Source: Hemerocallis citrina
Taxonomy: Eukaryota > Streptophyta > Magnoliopsida > Asparagales > Asphodelaceae
Length of the DNA stretch: 64,000 nt
NCBI GenBank assembly: GCA_017893485.1
Contig: CM030366.1
Span: 202,921,173-202,985,172 of the forward strand
Direction of reading: 5' to 3'
Both the position numbers and the translations under genes were made by a program. This document shows positions 37,318 through 49,977 of this stretch, piece after piece. The notes beneath the pieces are model-generated. The model ran no database searches and was not told where the DNA came from. It was given only the letters and a program-made list of their open reading frames with translations. The number at the start of each line of letters is the position of its first letter. Position 1 is the first letter of the stretch.

Positions 37318-37765
37318 GACACTATTCACTATTAAGTAAAAATTTGTTAAATTAAAATTTATAATGCAAAAATAAATGTGCACACATTTTATTAAATTTA
37401 TTTCGAGGAAGGATGCGCGCACCGAAATAAACACGTGTGTCGCACGTGAAAACATGAAAATGCGAAAATCGACTTTATTGGTGAAAATTTATTAAATATA
37501 ATCGAAAACAATATAAGCAAAATTACATTTACTAATTTATATATATTTCATGATGAAATCACTACACGTAGAAAGCACGTGCATTATACGTGCAGAAAAT
37601 CGAAAATGCATTTTAATCAAAATAGGGGGAAAAATAAATTTTTGTTTTATAAAAATAGATTTGAAAACATAAAATAAATAATTATCATCCGTGGCGGTGG
37701 AAAATATGTAATTAATACGTGCATTGAAAATACGTAGGAAACATGTAATATACAAAGATTGAAAT

Positions 37766-38401
37766 CAAGGTTGTAAACGGCGTTAGGCGGTGGCGGTTCG
37801 GTCAAGGGGTGCCTAGCGCCTAGGGTGCCTAGGTGGCGCCTAGGCGGTTGAATTTATTTTGCCGATTTAGTTAATTTCGGCCCTTATAATCATGCAATCC
37901 AATTGCAAATATTTATAATGTTTTTGTGTAATATGTGTAATTTAAGGGTGTTTATACATAAAAAAAACTTCCTCGCGCAATTAAAAAAACAATTGTCCAA
38001 TTATAATATGTGCAATATGCCAATATGTGTAATATGTGTAACATGTACTATTGTAATATGTGTAATATGTGCAATCCATCACCAATAATACAAAAAAAGT
38101 AAAAACAATTCCACTACTATTAAATATCCATATATATTATATAACAGATTAATAGATTAATAGCAGTTCACTTTTTTTGTGTTATTTTATAGTATTTAAA
38201 ATTTTAAAATATAGAAAACGCTTGGGTGTTCGACATGAGGTGGACGCCTGATCAGCGCCACGGATGCCTGCTCAACAAGACGGTCGCCTAATCGCCTCTA
38301 ACCGCCTAGACCATCGCTTAATGCAAAGGCGGTTCGTTCTCATCCATCTAAGCGCCTAGGCGCCGCCTAGGCGTTCGATGCGGATGCCATTTAGAACACT
38401 G
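37766..38401. mobile_element. Non-autonomous hAT MITE (636 bp) inside the solo LTR
   Basis: Termini CAAGGTTGTAAACGGC and, inverted, CAGTGTTCTAAATGGC, with perfect 8-bp duplications ATTGAAAT (37758-37765 and 38402-38409). The 8-bp duplication and CA-G-G/TG start fit hAT. Sub-terminal regions are rich in GCCTAGGCG words, and the middle has AATATGTGTAATATGTG repeats (38005-38080). No coding capacity. Confidence 0.92.
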
Positions 38402-39602
38402 ATTGAAATAATATATTTTTGTTGACTCAGATAGGAAAAATCAATACGAAAAATGTATAAATAGTACGAATCCAAAATATGTAGTGAAACACATTATAAA
38501 ATATACGTGCGTAACACCCAGGGGCAAAATTGTAATTTCCAATTTTGCGGGGTGTTACAGGTAATTTCTTAAGCATGATTGAAATGATTGCCGAATTTGA
38601 TCCCATGATGAAAGAACACATTAGGAAATTCCAAAGCGGTGAATCTCGTGAATCTCGTAAGCATTATCTTAGCCACAAAATCCAAAATGAATTGATAGAA
38701 TTGTTGGCAAGTGAGGTAAAAGGTGCAATCATTAAAACAATCAAAGAAGCAAAGTATTATTCAGTAATACTTGATTTTACTCCATGTGCAAGTCATGAGG
38801 AACAAATGTCTCTAGTTATACGGTGTGTTGATGTTTCAAAAAGTCCGATAAAGGTGGAAGAATTCTTCTTAGAATTTTTAGTAGTAGATGATACATCCGG
38901 GTTGGGACTTTTTAAAGTGCTTGAAGATGTTCTGATGGTTATTGGGCTTGATATTTTTAATGTTGGGGGACAGGGTTATGACAATGGTTCCAATATGAAG
39001 GAGAAGAACAAAGGTGTGCAAAATAGGTTAATTACTGTTAATCCTAGAGCTTTTTACACGTCCTGTGGTTGTCACAGTCTTAATCTTACAATTTGTGATA
39101 TGGCCAACTGTTGTATCAAAGTTGTGTCTTTCTTTGGAGTTGTACAACGTTTGTATACGTTGTTTTCATCTTCTACAAAGCGATGGGATATTTTGAAAAG
39201 ACATGTGTCAAATCTCACGCTTAAGACATTATCACAAACTCGTTGGGAAAGCCGTGTTGAAAGTGTTAGAGCAATAAGATTTCAACCCATGGAGATAAGA
39301 GATGCGTTAATTGAATTGGCAAACAGTGATACAGATCCCAAGATCAAGAGTGAAGCTGGTTCCTTAGCAACGAATGAGATTAGGAATTGGGAGTTTTTAC
39401 TGGGTATGATTATTTGGCACAGTATATTATTTGCTGTTAATTTTGTCAGTAAATACTTGTAAGAGGAAGACATGCATATTGATATTGCTATACTTCAATT
39501 AAAAAGGCTCATTGTATTTTTTAAAGAGTATAGAGAAATTGGTTTTGTGGAGGCTATGACTGAAGCTAAAATAGTTACAGAGAAATTGGGAGTTGAAGCT
39601 GT

Positions 39603-42600
39603 TGTCACGCCCCGCTTTCCAAAAAGAATACAGAATACAGATACGCGACTCAACCCAGCGAATGATTTGCATCATCCATAAGCTGTTCAGCAATCTTTAC
39701 AACATCTCACAATATAATCAGAGTCGGAAGCAAAATAGTCAACCGCACCCACATAATTGAATTAATAAACCAACAGAATTTACTTGAAACAATACACATT
39801 AAGCTTAAATAAATCAGAATCTGGACAAGAAAAAATCTTGGGTCACATCGCCCAAAATACAAAGGAATCATTCAAGTACTCAAAATACATTATTCAAAGC
39901 AACAATAATAGCACTACTAATAAGCAAGAAATCCAGCACTAATATCTCATTTCGCCAATGTCGTCGGGCAGCTGACCATCCTGATCTTCAATTAATAATT
40001 GTAGGAAAAGAAAAGAGAAAACAAGTATCCGTCAATGCAAGTTACGGGCCACTTATAATGTAGGATACAAGTACATAGGAAAGGTAAATAAATAGCATGG
40101 AATAATGCATCAACAGTAATAACTAGCATGAATCGGTAAAACAAAGTCAACTAGCATAGTATACTAACAGTACAAATGAATGTGTCAAGTATAGTTTCAT
40201 ATGGCAACTAACAGGGTCCAGTAACAGTAAGCTCAGTATATCAGTGTAACAGTATAATAGTATCAGTTCAACAGTATCAGTCCAACAGTATCAGTCTAAC
40301 AGTATCAATCTTATGTTCATACAGTCTTATATGTATTACTAGATAGGTAGCACTTCATGCGCCCCAAAATATAACACATGGTTGTTACAACAAACAGTTT
40401 CGCTTTTAGATTTCATAGGGGACCATAATGGGGCCGCGTACTCAGGTATAAGTAATAGTAGCAGTAGCAGTAAGAATAAAAATAACAGTAGCAGTAAAAG
40501 TAAAAGTAACAGTAACAGTAGCAGTAACAGTAACAGTACGGAACACTAGTTCCCTTCTAAGTACATGTTTCCATATTTTCCACTACTAGATCTTCTCTTA
40601 AGAAACCCCGGCTTGATCACTTTTATTATGATTATCAACAGACATGATAGTGCATGAAATAGTTTCCAATTATCATAGTATAATCAGTATTAGGTTCAGG
40701 GAAACAAATAAACATTCATAGATGATATACGGTCACATAAACGAGCAAAACAGTGTATGTTCTTATTCAGGACAGTATGATAGTACAGTACTAAAACAGT
40801 GATTCCCATTACTATAGAAATCCAAATCTGAATCCGTCAAAGAATATGGAAAATAGACTTCCACAAGAATCCAAAGATTATATATAAGCCATATAGTATT
40901 TCACAAAATCATAACTCAAAACTGATTTGAATCCAGAAAATACGTTCAGCCAGAAATCAATAAATCGTATTCAAAGTCAGAAAAACAGCATTAAAAATTC
41001 TCAAATAAATCCAGGAAAAATCTGGAATAATCTCCTATATGTCTAGTATCAGAATATAAAGTTTCATATTACCCTAGTAAATTTAGTTCAGTAAAAAAAA
41101 AAATCAGAAAACATCAATAAACGATAGTTTGACAAATCTAGAATTCCCAACACTGCTGTACGGAAACTGTGATATCTCGCAAACCATGAAACGAAATCCA
41201 AATCTGTCAAAAGGAGATGAAAATAGACAAAATAAGATAACTTTCATATTTCATAAATATCTTCCATACAGTAAAAGGAAACAGGGTGAAAATACGATTC
41301 TTTACAGAACAGCGAGCAAATACAGCAAGTATAGCTTTCATAAACAAGCATGAAACGACATATAAAATCCATCAATAAAATCCACCAAAATCTTAGGTAA
41401 TCCCTAGATAGATATAGAAATACTGTGCAAAGGTTCAGATCAAAATAACATAATTAGGACTGGTATCGAAATAGTTTAATCATCAAAATCATCAAGAAAC
41501 AAAATCCGAAAATCGAATACACCTCTGTAGTAAAATAGCCATAACTCACTCATACGAAAGAAAAATCGATCAAGGTCAGAGGTTTTGGAAAGAAGACATA
41601 TTTCTCTACAATTCATGTCTAATACAAAAATTAAGAATTCTGACCTTAATAGGGTATAAAATACAAATCAAAACTGATCATTGACAAATACAGATTTCCT
41701 CTTGAAAACAAAACCAACATAAACCACACGAAAATCGTTCCAATCACAATCAAACATGGTATAGAGTCTACTAGGTGTCCAAACATCGTGAAATAGAGTA
41801 TATAACATATTCACAACCATCATATCATATGGATCTCAACAAACACATATTTTCACCTAATTATCTCACATATATGAATAGATCAAGAACGGTCAAACCT
41901 AGTTGTTTTTATGTCGATTTTGTATCGTGAGGCAACTATGGTCAAATAGCACTATAGAGACAAAATCCATTAAAAATAACACACACACGAGTTGTCTCTA
42001 GAACCCAACTACACTATAAGCGGTATTTTTTTTGACTTGTATCATACAAAGGAATTTGAGTACAAGTTACTTGCCTTAAACAAAGACGAAATGAACACCA
42101 AGAATAACGGGAACGGATCCCGGCAACGAACAATCCCACAAACAAAAATCCATTAATCAACGAACAACTCACACGTGCAAAACTCCAACACGCGCAAACT
42201 CGCAAAGCAAGAGAGAGAGAGCAATGGGGGTCGGAGCGTCAGCTGGCCATTGGCGCTCTGGCTGCCACTGCTGGTCGACGAAGGAAGGACGGAGAGAGAT
42301 AGGTGATGGAGGATGGAGGTGCTCGGGTGTAATGGAGGTCGGCTAGTGTGGAGTCAGCAATGGATAGGGGTGGTCGGCACTGATGGTTGGCATCGGGACT
42401 TGGGTGCAGTCGGTAGGAGGGTAGGTCGGGGGTGTCGGGGTGTGTGGCGCAAGGGCATGGAAGAGAGGGAGGAGGCCGGGGTATTGAAGTAAGGTTAGGG
42501 TTTTAATGAGATGATTTTATATAGGATTTGAGTTTAGGGTTTAGTATGAGATGGGTATTGGGTTAATGGGTTGTGGTAGATTAGGAGTAGTAGTAGGATT

Positions 42601-42970
42601 AGTCTAATATGATTTGATTAGGATCAATGTGTATAAGATTTCAAATAGGATTGTGGATTTAATTTGGCATTGGTAATCAATTAGGGATCAAACAATAGGA
42701 TTGAGAATAGGATGAGCAACCAAATCACCATGAGCACCCAAAGATACAAATAAAGAGAGCAAGACACAAATGAAGAGCGAAAATAACAACAATGATCATG
42801 AACAAATCAAGAAACCGAAAATAAATTACAAAAGATCAAGATTGAGCCAAAAATGAATATATATTTAAAACAAATCCAATATACGGTCCATAAAAATATA
42901 AGAGAGTAAAAATATTCAAGAAGAAAAAAATATATATCAAAAATACGAAAAACGAAAAACACGGGTTACA
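39603..42970 (-). mobile_element. Chromovirus-like solo LTR, 3.4 kb, second interruption of hAT copy B
   Basis: Starts TGTCACGCCCCG (39603) and ends CACGGGTTACA (42970), with perfect GCTGT duplications (39598-39602 and 42971-42975). Joining the flanks continues the hAT transposase. It has no gag-pol. The minus strand carries a G-rich leader around 42200-42480 and a donor-like AAGGCAAGTAAC (~42072). Orientation is inferred from those features. Confidence 0.92.
40238..40545. repeat. AACAGTATCAGTC and CAGTAA/GCAGTA short tandem repeats
   Basis: 40238-40312 repeats (C/T)AACAGTATCAGT at a ~16-bp period, about five times. 40446-40540 is a degenerate AGTAGC/AGTAAC hexamer run. Both are within the solo LTR. 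Confidence 0.85.
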
Positions 42971-43170
42971 GCTGTTTTTGTAAAGAAGCATGTCGTCCAT
43001 AGATAGAGGAAATTTGATGAGAGTGGTAGTGAATAAACAACACAATCACCTGAAGAAGAATTTAGGATTCATTACTTCATAACTGTAGTAGATCAAGCTA
43101 TTTCTTCACTCAACAGTAGGTTTGAACAATTTGTGATGAAAAAACCTTCAGATAGCCTAGGATATGTTTG

Positions 43171-43377
43171 GCTCTGATACCATATTAAAATCAGACCTGG
43201 AAAAATTATATTTTCTTGTTCATCATTCTTCTATTATCTACCTTATATATATACATTATTTCTTGGAGAAGGGGTACAATTGATTGAGAAGACTAAGGAA
43301 GGGAGAGATTTAAGGAAATCTGTTCCATATAAATTGGGAAACAGAATATACAGCTCATACAAAATTATATTTTAACA
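43171..43377 (-). mobile_element. Copia 5' LTR with primer site, rest of element missing
   Basis: GCTCTGATACCA (43171-43182), the inverted tRNA-Met primer site, adjoins a 195-bp stretch (43183-43377) ending ATTTTAACA on the plus strand, that is TGTTAAAAT on the minus strand. Its inner end reads ATA, not ACA. It contains ATATATAAGG as a TATA candidate. No internal domain or second LTR was found; it abuts hAT coding sequence directly. Confidence 0.75.
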
Positions 43378-43437
43378 TTTTAACATCATACCTATTTAAT
43401 ACCTCACTGTTTTCTTCTTCTTCTTCTTTAATTTAGG

Positions 43438-43625
43438 GTGAGAGATGGAGGATCAAGAAAGATGAGTACTTTGGGTGAGGTGAAGAAATCTTGGTGGGTT
43501 TTGGGGTGTTGGCAATCGAGGTGACAGAACCAAGCTTCAGGGTTGACAGGAGGGAGTGGGGGGCGAAGAGGTCGTGCCATTTGGGGGCGTTGAAGTGCTC
43601 CAACTCGTCGTCATTGAAGAAGGTT
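43438..43625 (-). pseudogene. Exon-like fragment of unknown origin (~61 codons)
   Basis: The minus strand is open from ~43625 to a TAA at ~43438, reading FFNDDELEHFNAPKWHDLF then a serine/proline-rich stretch. It is GC-richer than its surroundings (clear by eye), which is unusual in this window and typical of captured host exon sequence. The start 'DD.LEHFNAPKW.D' is only distantly reminiscent of TPX2-like protein N-termini; I do not assign a function. Confidence 0.35.
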
Positions 43626-44292
43626 GTAATTGATGAGCAAAATCTTGTTCAAATGTAATTGATGAGTTGAAATTATAGAGCATAACGTAATTGATGAATT
43701 TGTTAGTGCCATTACATTTTTTATGCTGCTGCTACTATCTTCACTTGATGTTGCTGCTACTTTTTTTTATGCTGATGCTGCTGCTACTACTTATGCTTAA
43801 AAAGCATGCCTCGTCCAAGTATATAACCTGCTACTACTCATGATGTTGCTGGTAATACATACAATATATGCACATACAAGCATGCCTCATTCATCCAACA
43901 CGATACATATTGTACTAATTAGAACAACACACAAGCAAAAGGCTAAAATGCAACAAATGTAGCATATTTCATAAATATCCATTAAACATATAAGATATTC
44001 ACATATTTCCAATGACTTGCATTTCTCATTTATTCATTCTCATTCACATCACAACTAAACATTGACAAAATTAAGACATGATTCACTTGATTTTATAAAC
44101 ATATACAAATTAAGATCATCATTCACATCAAAAATAAATGTATCTAAAACAGAGTGTTCATAACTCACATATCACTTACAATCCACTTGAACCATATATA
44201 CATCATACTATTCTCACTGACTATCAAGTTAATGTTTAAATTCGGTTAAAATACAAACACACATAAAAATAAGTTCTCTACTTCTTCTCCTA

Positions 44293-44366
44293 CTTGTGCA
44301 CATGTTCTTCTTCTCCTTCTTCTCCTTCTACTTGATCTTGTTCTACAGCTGCTCCGCATCTGCTGA
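44293..44366 (-). pseudogene. Possible last exon with acidic C-terminus
   Basis: On the minus strand a good acceptor (TTTTTGTAATTCAG) is followed by ~23 codons ending VEQDQVEGEEGEEEHVHK and a stop at about 44293. No upstream exon was identified. It could be chance, or the end of a transposon gene. Confidence 0.25.
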
Positions 44367-45981
44367 ATTACAAAAAGAACAGAACATGGAATAGGAATAG
44401 CTTATATTTGTTGGTGCATGATTTCAAACCTATTAATATCACCAAATTTTTGAATCTTATGCATTGTAAGCTCAAAAGACACTTAAGTTCAGCAAAATTG
44501 CCAAATAATCAAGCTTAAGTTTAGCAAAAGCTAAAGTTTAGCAAAAGAAAATGCAGCAATGTTACAAGCATCGGTTCAGAAAATTCAGAATACATAAATC
44601 GTCTAGTCAGTTCAGGAAATTCAAGCATCAGTCACTAAGGTTGCATTGCAATGTCATGCCAACTAGTTCAAATGCATAAATAATCCTCCCTCATATTTAG
44701 GAGATCATATAATGGTCTCATGAATTCGTAAAGTATCCAACAGAAAGCAAAGAAAGTATTGGAGAATATAGATATATTCCCAAATGCATAACAATTTTGT
44801 ATACTTCAATTGCACAATCAATATTACATAACAGCAAGTAAGCTCAACTGATGTTGCTTCAGCAAGCAAGCTCACCCACTACACCAAATAAAAACTATCA
44901 CATTTAAATCACCTTATGTCCTCAACTCCTTTGAAAAACAACTAAACAATTAAAAGTTATCTAGACAAAAAGAGAAGCCAATGGAAACTATGAAAAAAAA
45001 TTAACCACAAAACCCTCACTTGTATTATGGCATAAAATGCATAACTCAGATCATTGCTTTGGACCCAAATCAGTATTTCTTCAAAACCCCCACAATCCCA
45101 ATTCCCTTACTCTTCCAACACAACATTATAAAAAATCCATTTTTTCTTCACAAATTACATATATAATACAAAACAATGCCTAATTCTACGAATCCATTAT
45201 CTCTTAAGATGATCATAGTACATCTCAATTAATAAAAACACATTAACATTTCAGATATTTAAGCAAAACCCATGAAATAAAATGCAGAAATTTTCGATAT
45301 TCCTACAATACCCACATCGAAAATTTAGCAAAGCTCCAACCTTTTTTGATTGCTATCCATTATTTCAATTGATAGTAGAAGATGAAGGCAATTGATAGTA
45401 GAAGATTGAAGGGAAGAGGAGCAAACATTAGCGAGTGAGAGATTCATCTAAGACTAGGGCATCTAGATCCTCAATTGTTGGTAAGGGATGTCGAGGCTGG
45501 TACTTGCGGGACGTGGGAAGATCTTCCTACCAAAACTGCACAAGAACTTCACTTTACGAATGGATCGAGGGTTAAAGCTGAGATCTTTTTCTACCACTAA
45601 TTCAGAAAGGAGAGAAGGAGCTACGATTTTGGGTTGTTTAGAGTTTAGAAAGAGGAAGAAGAAATACACAGGAAGAGAGGAGAAGGGGTCGGGGGTTATG
45701 AAGAAGAAGGAGAGGGTGTTTTTGTCATTTGACATACTTCTTAACAGGTTCATACCTATTATGATGTATATTCTTAGAATATCCCACTAGCTTAACAAAT
45801 GTAAAAAATTTGGATGGTTGGGGTCTTTTGATCCAATTGTAAAAAATTTGATGTTATTGAAATATTATTTTTACTCTAGATATATGTAGAATATTAATAT
45901 AAATTTTGAGTGTCTTTACTCCTTTAACCCTTATGTTTTTAGTGAAGCAAGGCGACCAGGACTTTGGATCGGTACCAAGAA

Positions 45982-46066
45982 AAGGCTGACATTAATGTAG
46001 TATAAAACAGAAAATCCAATGCGTGCTCTTATTTAAATATTGCCATTGCGATAGATTTTCCTAGTA
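45982..46066. repeat. Left half of a 182-bp tandem duplicate, split by the LINE
   Basis: Matches 51339-51421 (GGCTGACATTAATGTAGT through GATTTTCCTAGT). Its continuation is at 51246, on the other side of the LINE. Confidence 0.92.
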
Positions 46067-46769
46067 TTTTTTTTTTGAAGAAAATGTGGAATATGGCCAC
46101 CCTGTTTCATTAATAAAAGATTAATAAAACAAACTCAGAGTACTGAGCTGGTTACAAAGTCCTACAAACATAGAAAAAAGTAGTACATAAACAAAAGCAT
46201 ATAATCTCCACCCCAAGCATGAGGAGTGGGACAAAAGAGTACCAGAATGGCCACACCATACATGTGTGAAACCAAAATACATCAAATCCCCCCAACAAAT
46301 CCTCGGGTGGTGGGTATCTATCAACCAAAAAGGCCACTCTGTCTGTCAGTCGATCGTCGGACCGATCTGAACTTCCTCGTCGTCAAAATCCTACGCTCGC
46401 TATCTTCTCCCTAGGACCTGCTGCAGCCACATTAGCCCAAAATGAGATCAGATGCATAATGTGAGTCAAATTACCAGAAATATTATTACAAGTTGTGCGG
46501 AAATAATAGTTATTTCTGTCTAGCCAAAGAACCCAGGTCGTTGTGGCAATAGCGATATACCACGCTTCTCTTATAGTTCTTCTCTCAGTAGCAAAAGTTG
46601 TACCTACCCACAGGTCCTCGTACGTACTCGGGTACAGGTCCGTCCCCAGGGCGCTGAGTACATCGACAAGTACCGCTTTGCTCCTGGAGCAGTGTAGGAA
46701 CAGGTGGTCTCTAGTCTCAATGTTAGTCTGGCAGAATCCACAAAGAGAGTCAACATTCGGTTGTCATTT

Positions 46770-49700
46770 AGCGAGGTTTTCTCAAGAAAAAATTGCGTTG
46801 TTCAGCACCAGCCATAGGAAGACTTTGATCTTCAGCGCGGCTTTCTTCTTCCAAATGATGCATGATGTATGCGATTATACAGCGATCTAACGGTAAACGT
46901 CCCGTTCTTTTCCAATCCCCAAGATTTCTTGTCAGGACCCTGAGAACAGCTAATTCCAGCATTGGTGATGTCGGTCTAAAGGTCCCTGAGTCTACCCTGA
47001 GATCTTCCGTCGAGCACATGCTTAAAGGCTGGTTTCCAGGTGCCTCTTTTCCAGGTAACGGCCATCGTGCAATGTGGTTATGACGCATGCTCATATAGAT
47101 TGGGGAACAGTGTTCGGAGTGTGTGGTCCCCACACCACTTATCCCACCATAATCTGGTGAGCCTACCATTACCGATTACTGATGTGACACAGCTAATGAA
47201 AGGATCATAGGCCTTAGCGATGCCTTTCCAGAACCAGGATACATGCTGGCCTACTCTGAAGCCCAAATTTCTCATTCCATTCTCATGCAGGTATCCCTGG
47301 ATATAGTCTTGCCACCCTTCTCCATTTAGGTGGAATACTTTCCACCATCATTTACCCAATAAAGCCAGATTCATATCTCGCAGATCAAGAATGCCTAGTC
47401 CTCCATGTATTTTTTTCCATGCAAGCCTTCTCCCATCTGATAAGATGATAGCCGCCCCGATCCGGGTCTGCCCCTTTCCATAGAAACCATTTTCGCGTCC
47501 GGTTAATTCTCTGAATTACCCATCATAGCATTTCAAATAAGGATAAATAGTACATTGGAAGATTTGAGAGGACCGCATTAATAAGTGTGACTCTTCCTCC
47601 CAATGAAAGTGCTTTACCTTTCCATCCTGACAAACGGTTCTCAACCCTGTTAATAATGGGTAGCCAGTCGGCCTTTTTGAGCTTCCCGTGCCTTAGTGGC
47701 AACCCCAGATACTGTATAGGAAAGCTCTCGATGGAGCAATTGAGGATTGTGGCATGTTCTAGTGCCTCCTCAATTGTCAGGGCAATGGGGATGAGAGCAC
47801 TTTTATGGAAGTTAATCCTGAGGCCAGACCAAGCTTCGAAACTATACAGGATTCCTTTGAAGGAGGTTGTTTCCCCGAGGTTGCCATTACCAAATAGAAG
47901 AGTATCATCTGCATATTGGAGGATTGAGCAACCTTGGCGATTGACTCCTTTGGCCACCGGTGCGATCCAGCCTGCTCTGCTGCAGTTAGCCATCATGGAC
48001 CGGAGTACGTCTGCCACGATTGTGAAGAGAAGAGGTGAGAGCGGATCTCCTTGTCTGAGGCTCCGTTTGCACAAAAATGGGTGGTCGGACATCCCATTAA
48101 CCATTATTGCCGTCCTACTGGTGGTAAGACAAGTTTGGATCCATCTGATCCATCTATCCCCAAAACCTCTTCTAGCCAGGGTTTCCAGAAGACAGTCACA
48201 TTCAACCGAATCATAAGCTTTCTCAAAGTCCAGCTTCAATAAGTAGCTCTTAGCATTCGATGTGTGATATTGGAGGATGGTTTCTTCAGCCGTGGCAATA
48301 CTGTCCTGAATGCATCGTCCTTTAATGAACCTCGTCTGATCGTGACTAATGAGGCTATCCATCACCATTCCCATTCTATTAGTGAGTGTCTTGGTAATGA
48401 TCTTAACAGAACAGTTAAGGAGACTGGTAGGATGGAAGGCTCCCACTCGCCGGGAGTCTTCTTTCTTAGGGATTGGCACAACCTCTGCATAATTTATTCT
48501 TCCTAGTTTGAGCTTATGGTCAAAGAAATTAGCGAACACCCTCAGCATATCGCCTTTAATTTCCTCCCAGAATATCTGGTAGAATATCATTAGGAAACAA
48601 TCAAGACCTGGGGCTTTGACTTTTCCAAGTTGTTAAATAGCCTCCCCAACTTCCCTCTCGGAAAATGGTGCTTCTAGGGCTCGCATTCGACGGCCAGGGT
48701 TGCCCCCTAGGTCCTCCCAGAAGTCGTGATGTAAGGGGACTCTCAAGTTCACTTTGTGACCAAATAGGAGCTTGAAATGGGACTGGAATGCCAACCTGAT
48801 GTCCTCATCACCATGAATAATTCCAGAGTCTGAGTGGATTGAATGAATGGGGTTAGATCTACGTCGGGCACTGGCTATTCTATGGAAGACTGCAGTGTTC
48901 GCCTCTCCCTCTTTGAGCCACGAAATTCTGGATCGCTGCTGCCATTTGATTTCCTCAATCCTATAGAGTTGATCAATTTCCTGTCTGAGTTGGAGCAACC
49001 TATTCCGCTCTTCCTGAAGCAGATCTCTAGTCTCCTCAATCTTCTCAAGTTCATCAATTCCTTCCAGAAGGGATTCTTTTTCCCTCCAGATCAGTGCAGA
49101 TCTGGTCTGATTCCATTTCCCGAGCTTTTCCCTAAGTCTCCTATTTTTTTCACACCAAATTGCGATCAATTCAGTCCCCGTAGTCGGGTGAGACAAACTC
49201 TCGTTGACCATGTGGTGGAAACCTTAGATTTCTAGCCATGCTCTTTTGAATCTAAACTTTGGTGCTTTTCTGGGTTGATCTTTCCCAGAAGATAAGAAAA
49301 TAGGTATGTGATCTGAGGTGGGTTTAGGAAGAGATTTAGCCGACGACAAAGGGAATTTGGTCTCCCAGTCAGTGGAGACCAATATCCTGTCTAGTTTGGC
49401 CAGGATGGACGTCGATTGCATGTTCGACCAGGTGAACAGTCTATCATATATGGGTATGTCAACCAGTTCCAGGTCCGTGATAATCTCATTAAATGCTTCA
49501 CTATCCGAGTCACTAGCTCCTCTGCCTCTGTGTTCTGAAGCGAATCTAGTGATGTTAGAATCTCCCCCCCCCCATCCAGGGGTGTGGCCAGTGTGCTTGG
49601 ATCGCTTTTAATTCTGTCCAGAAAGCCATCCTAGCCGCAGTGGTATGGGGACCATAGACCGCTGTGATTGACTGAGTCCATAGGTCTGATTTTCGTTGAA

Positions 49701-49977
49701 GCAAAATCGACACTGAAAATTGCCCGTATAGCTCGTCTAGACACTAGAATGTTTCTGGGTTAAAACCTATTGCGATTCCCCCAGACGCCCCGACAGATGG
49801 AGGCATTCTCCATTCAGAGATTCGATTTCCCCACAGCCTATTAAGTCTAAACATATGTGACAATTTGGTCTCTTGAAGACCAACAATGTTAGCTTTTTAT
49901 TTGGCAATGACTTCCTTAACCATTTTCCGCTTTCCCCGCCTTCCCAATCCTCTAACGTTCCAGAATAGGGCCTCCAT
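46770..49977 (-). pseudogene. LINE ORF2: APE endonuclease and reverse transcriptase, decayed
   Basis: ATG at 49977-49975 overlaps the ORF1 stop in a TAATG. The endonuclease start (EALFWNVRGLGRRGKRK) is followed by a stop, then QETKLS and SDHIPI (~49300). RT lies in the open block 47523-48590 with VPIPKKED, DFEKAYDSV, RQGDPLSPLLF and the catalytic QYADDTLLF, then YLGLPL. A zinc-binding RT-associated region follows (WWDKWCGDHTL, ~47110). Stops near 49900, 49223, 48633 and 47523 and several frame changes prevent translation. It would have encoded nicking endonuclease and target-primed reverse transcriptase. Confidence 0.9.

Larger units (their letters stand above)
34092..38559 (-). mobile_element. 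Chromovirus-like solo LTR, 4.5 kb, inside hAT copy B
   Basis: Ends TGTAACACCCTG (34092) and GGGGTGTTACA (38559) form an inverted pair, flanked by perfect GGTAA duplications (34087-34091 and 38560-38564). Joining the flanks restores collinearity of the hAT frame. The region near 34092 matches the 3' end of the outer LTR in inverse orientation, so the LTR reads on the minus strand. Contents on that strand: leader with donor-like AAGGTGGAT (~36605), paired tRNA-like modules, a ~45-bp repeat with CGGAGTCCACCG (34570-34840), and a terminal region. Confidence 0.93.
32164..43170 (+). mobile_element. hAT transposon copy B, split by two solo LTRs
   Basis: Begins CAGTGCCGACCCTACCC (the counterpart of copy A's end). 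The transposon sequence is 32164-34091, 38560-39602 and 42971-43170; the gaps are solo LTRs, each bounded by an exact target duplication. About 3.2 kb of hAT remains. The right terminus was not found: the element runs into a copia primer site and LTR at 43171. Confidence 0.85.
33280..43170 (+). pseudogene. hAT transposase with TTF zinc finger and DUF4371 region, copy B, twice interrupted
   Basis: Would encode a TTF-type zinc-finger hAT transposase. The start codon present in copy A is ATA here (33280-33282). A one-base loss near 33358 and a TGA near 33629 break the N-terminus. The zinc-finger part (33693-34022) shows CFCCKLF, GFKQWHNISHRL and HEESEDH. The LTR at 34092 splits the codon run ENNG|NFL. 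The DUF4371-like part (38566-39462) keeps [13 protein letters not shown] and [12 protein letters not shown] occurs at 39460. The second LTR enters after GVEAV at 39602, and coding resumes at 42971 toward AISSLNSRFEQFV. The C-terminal dimerisation domain is missing. Confidence 0.88.
43378..45981. other. Unassigned AT-rich region with two exon-like fragments
   Basis: No complete gene. GCTGCTGCTAC microsatellite-like runs lie at 43723-43795. Repeats of AAGCATGCCTC occur at 43802 and 43877. Two exon-like fragments are listed separately. Overlapping frames of about 100 codons on both strands at 45463-45790 have no recognisable motif. Confidence 0.5.

Noticed and set aside
44879..44895. CACTACACCAAATAAAAAC as a CACTA transposon end
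   Set aside because: No matching inverted end with a 3-bp duplication was found and no transposase nearby.
47587..48216. 209-codon plus-strand frame
   Set aside because: Antisense shadow of the LINE reverse transcriptase, which has the catalytic YADD on the minus strand.
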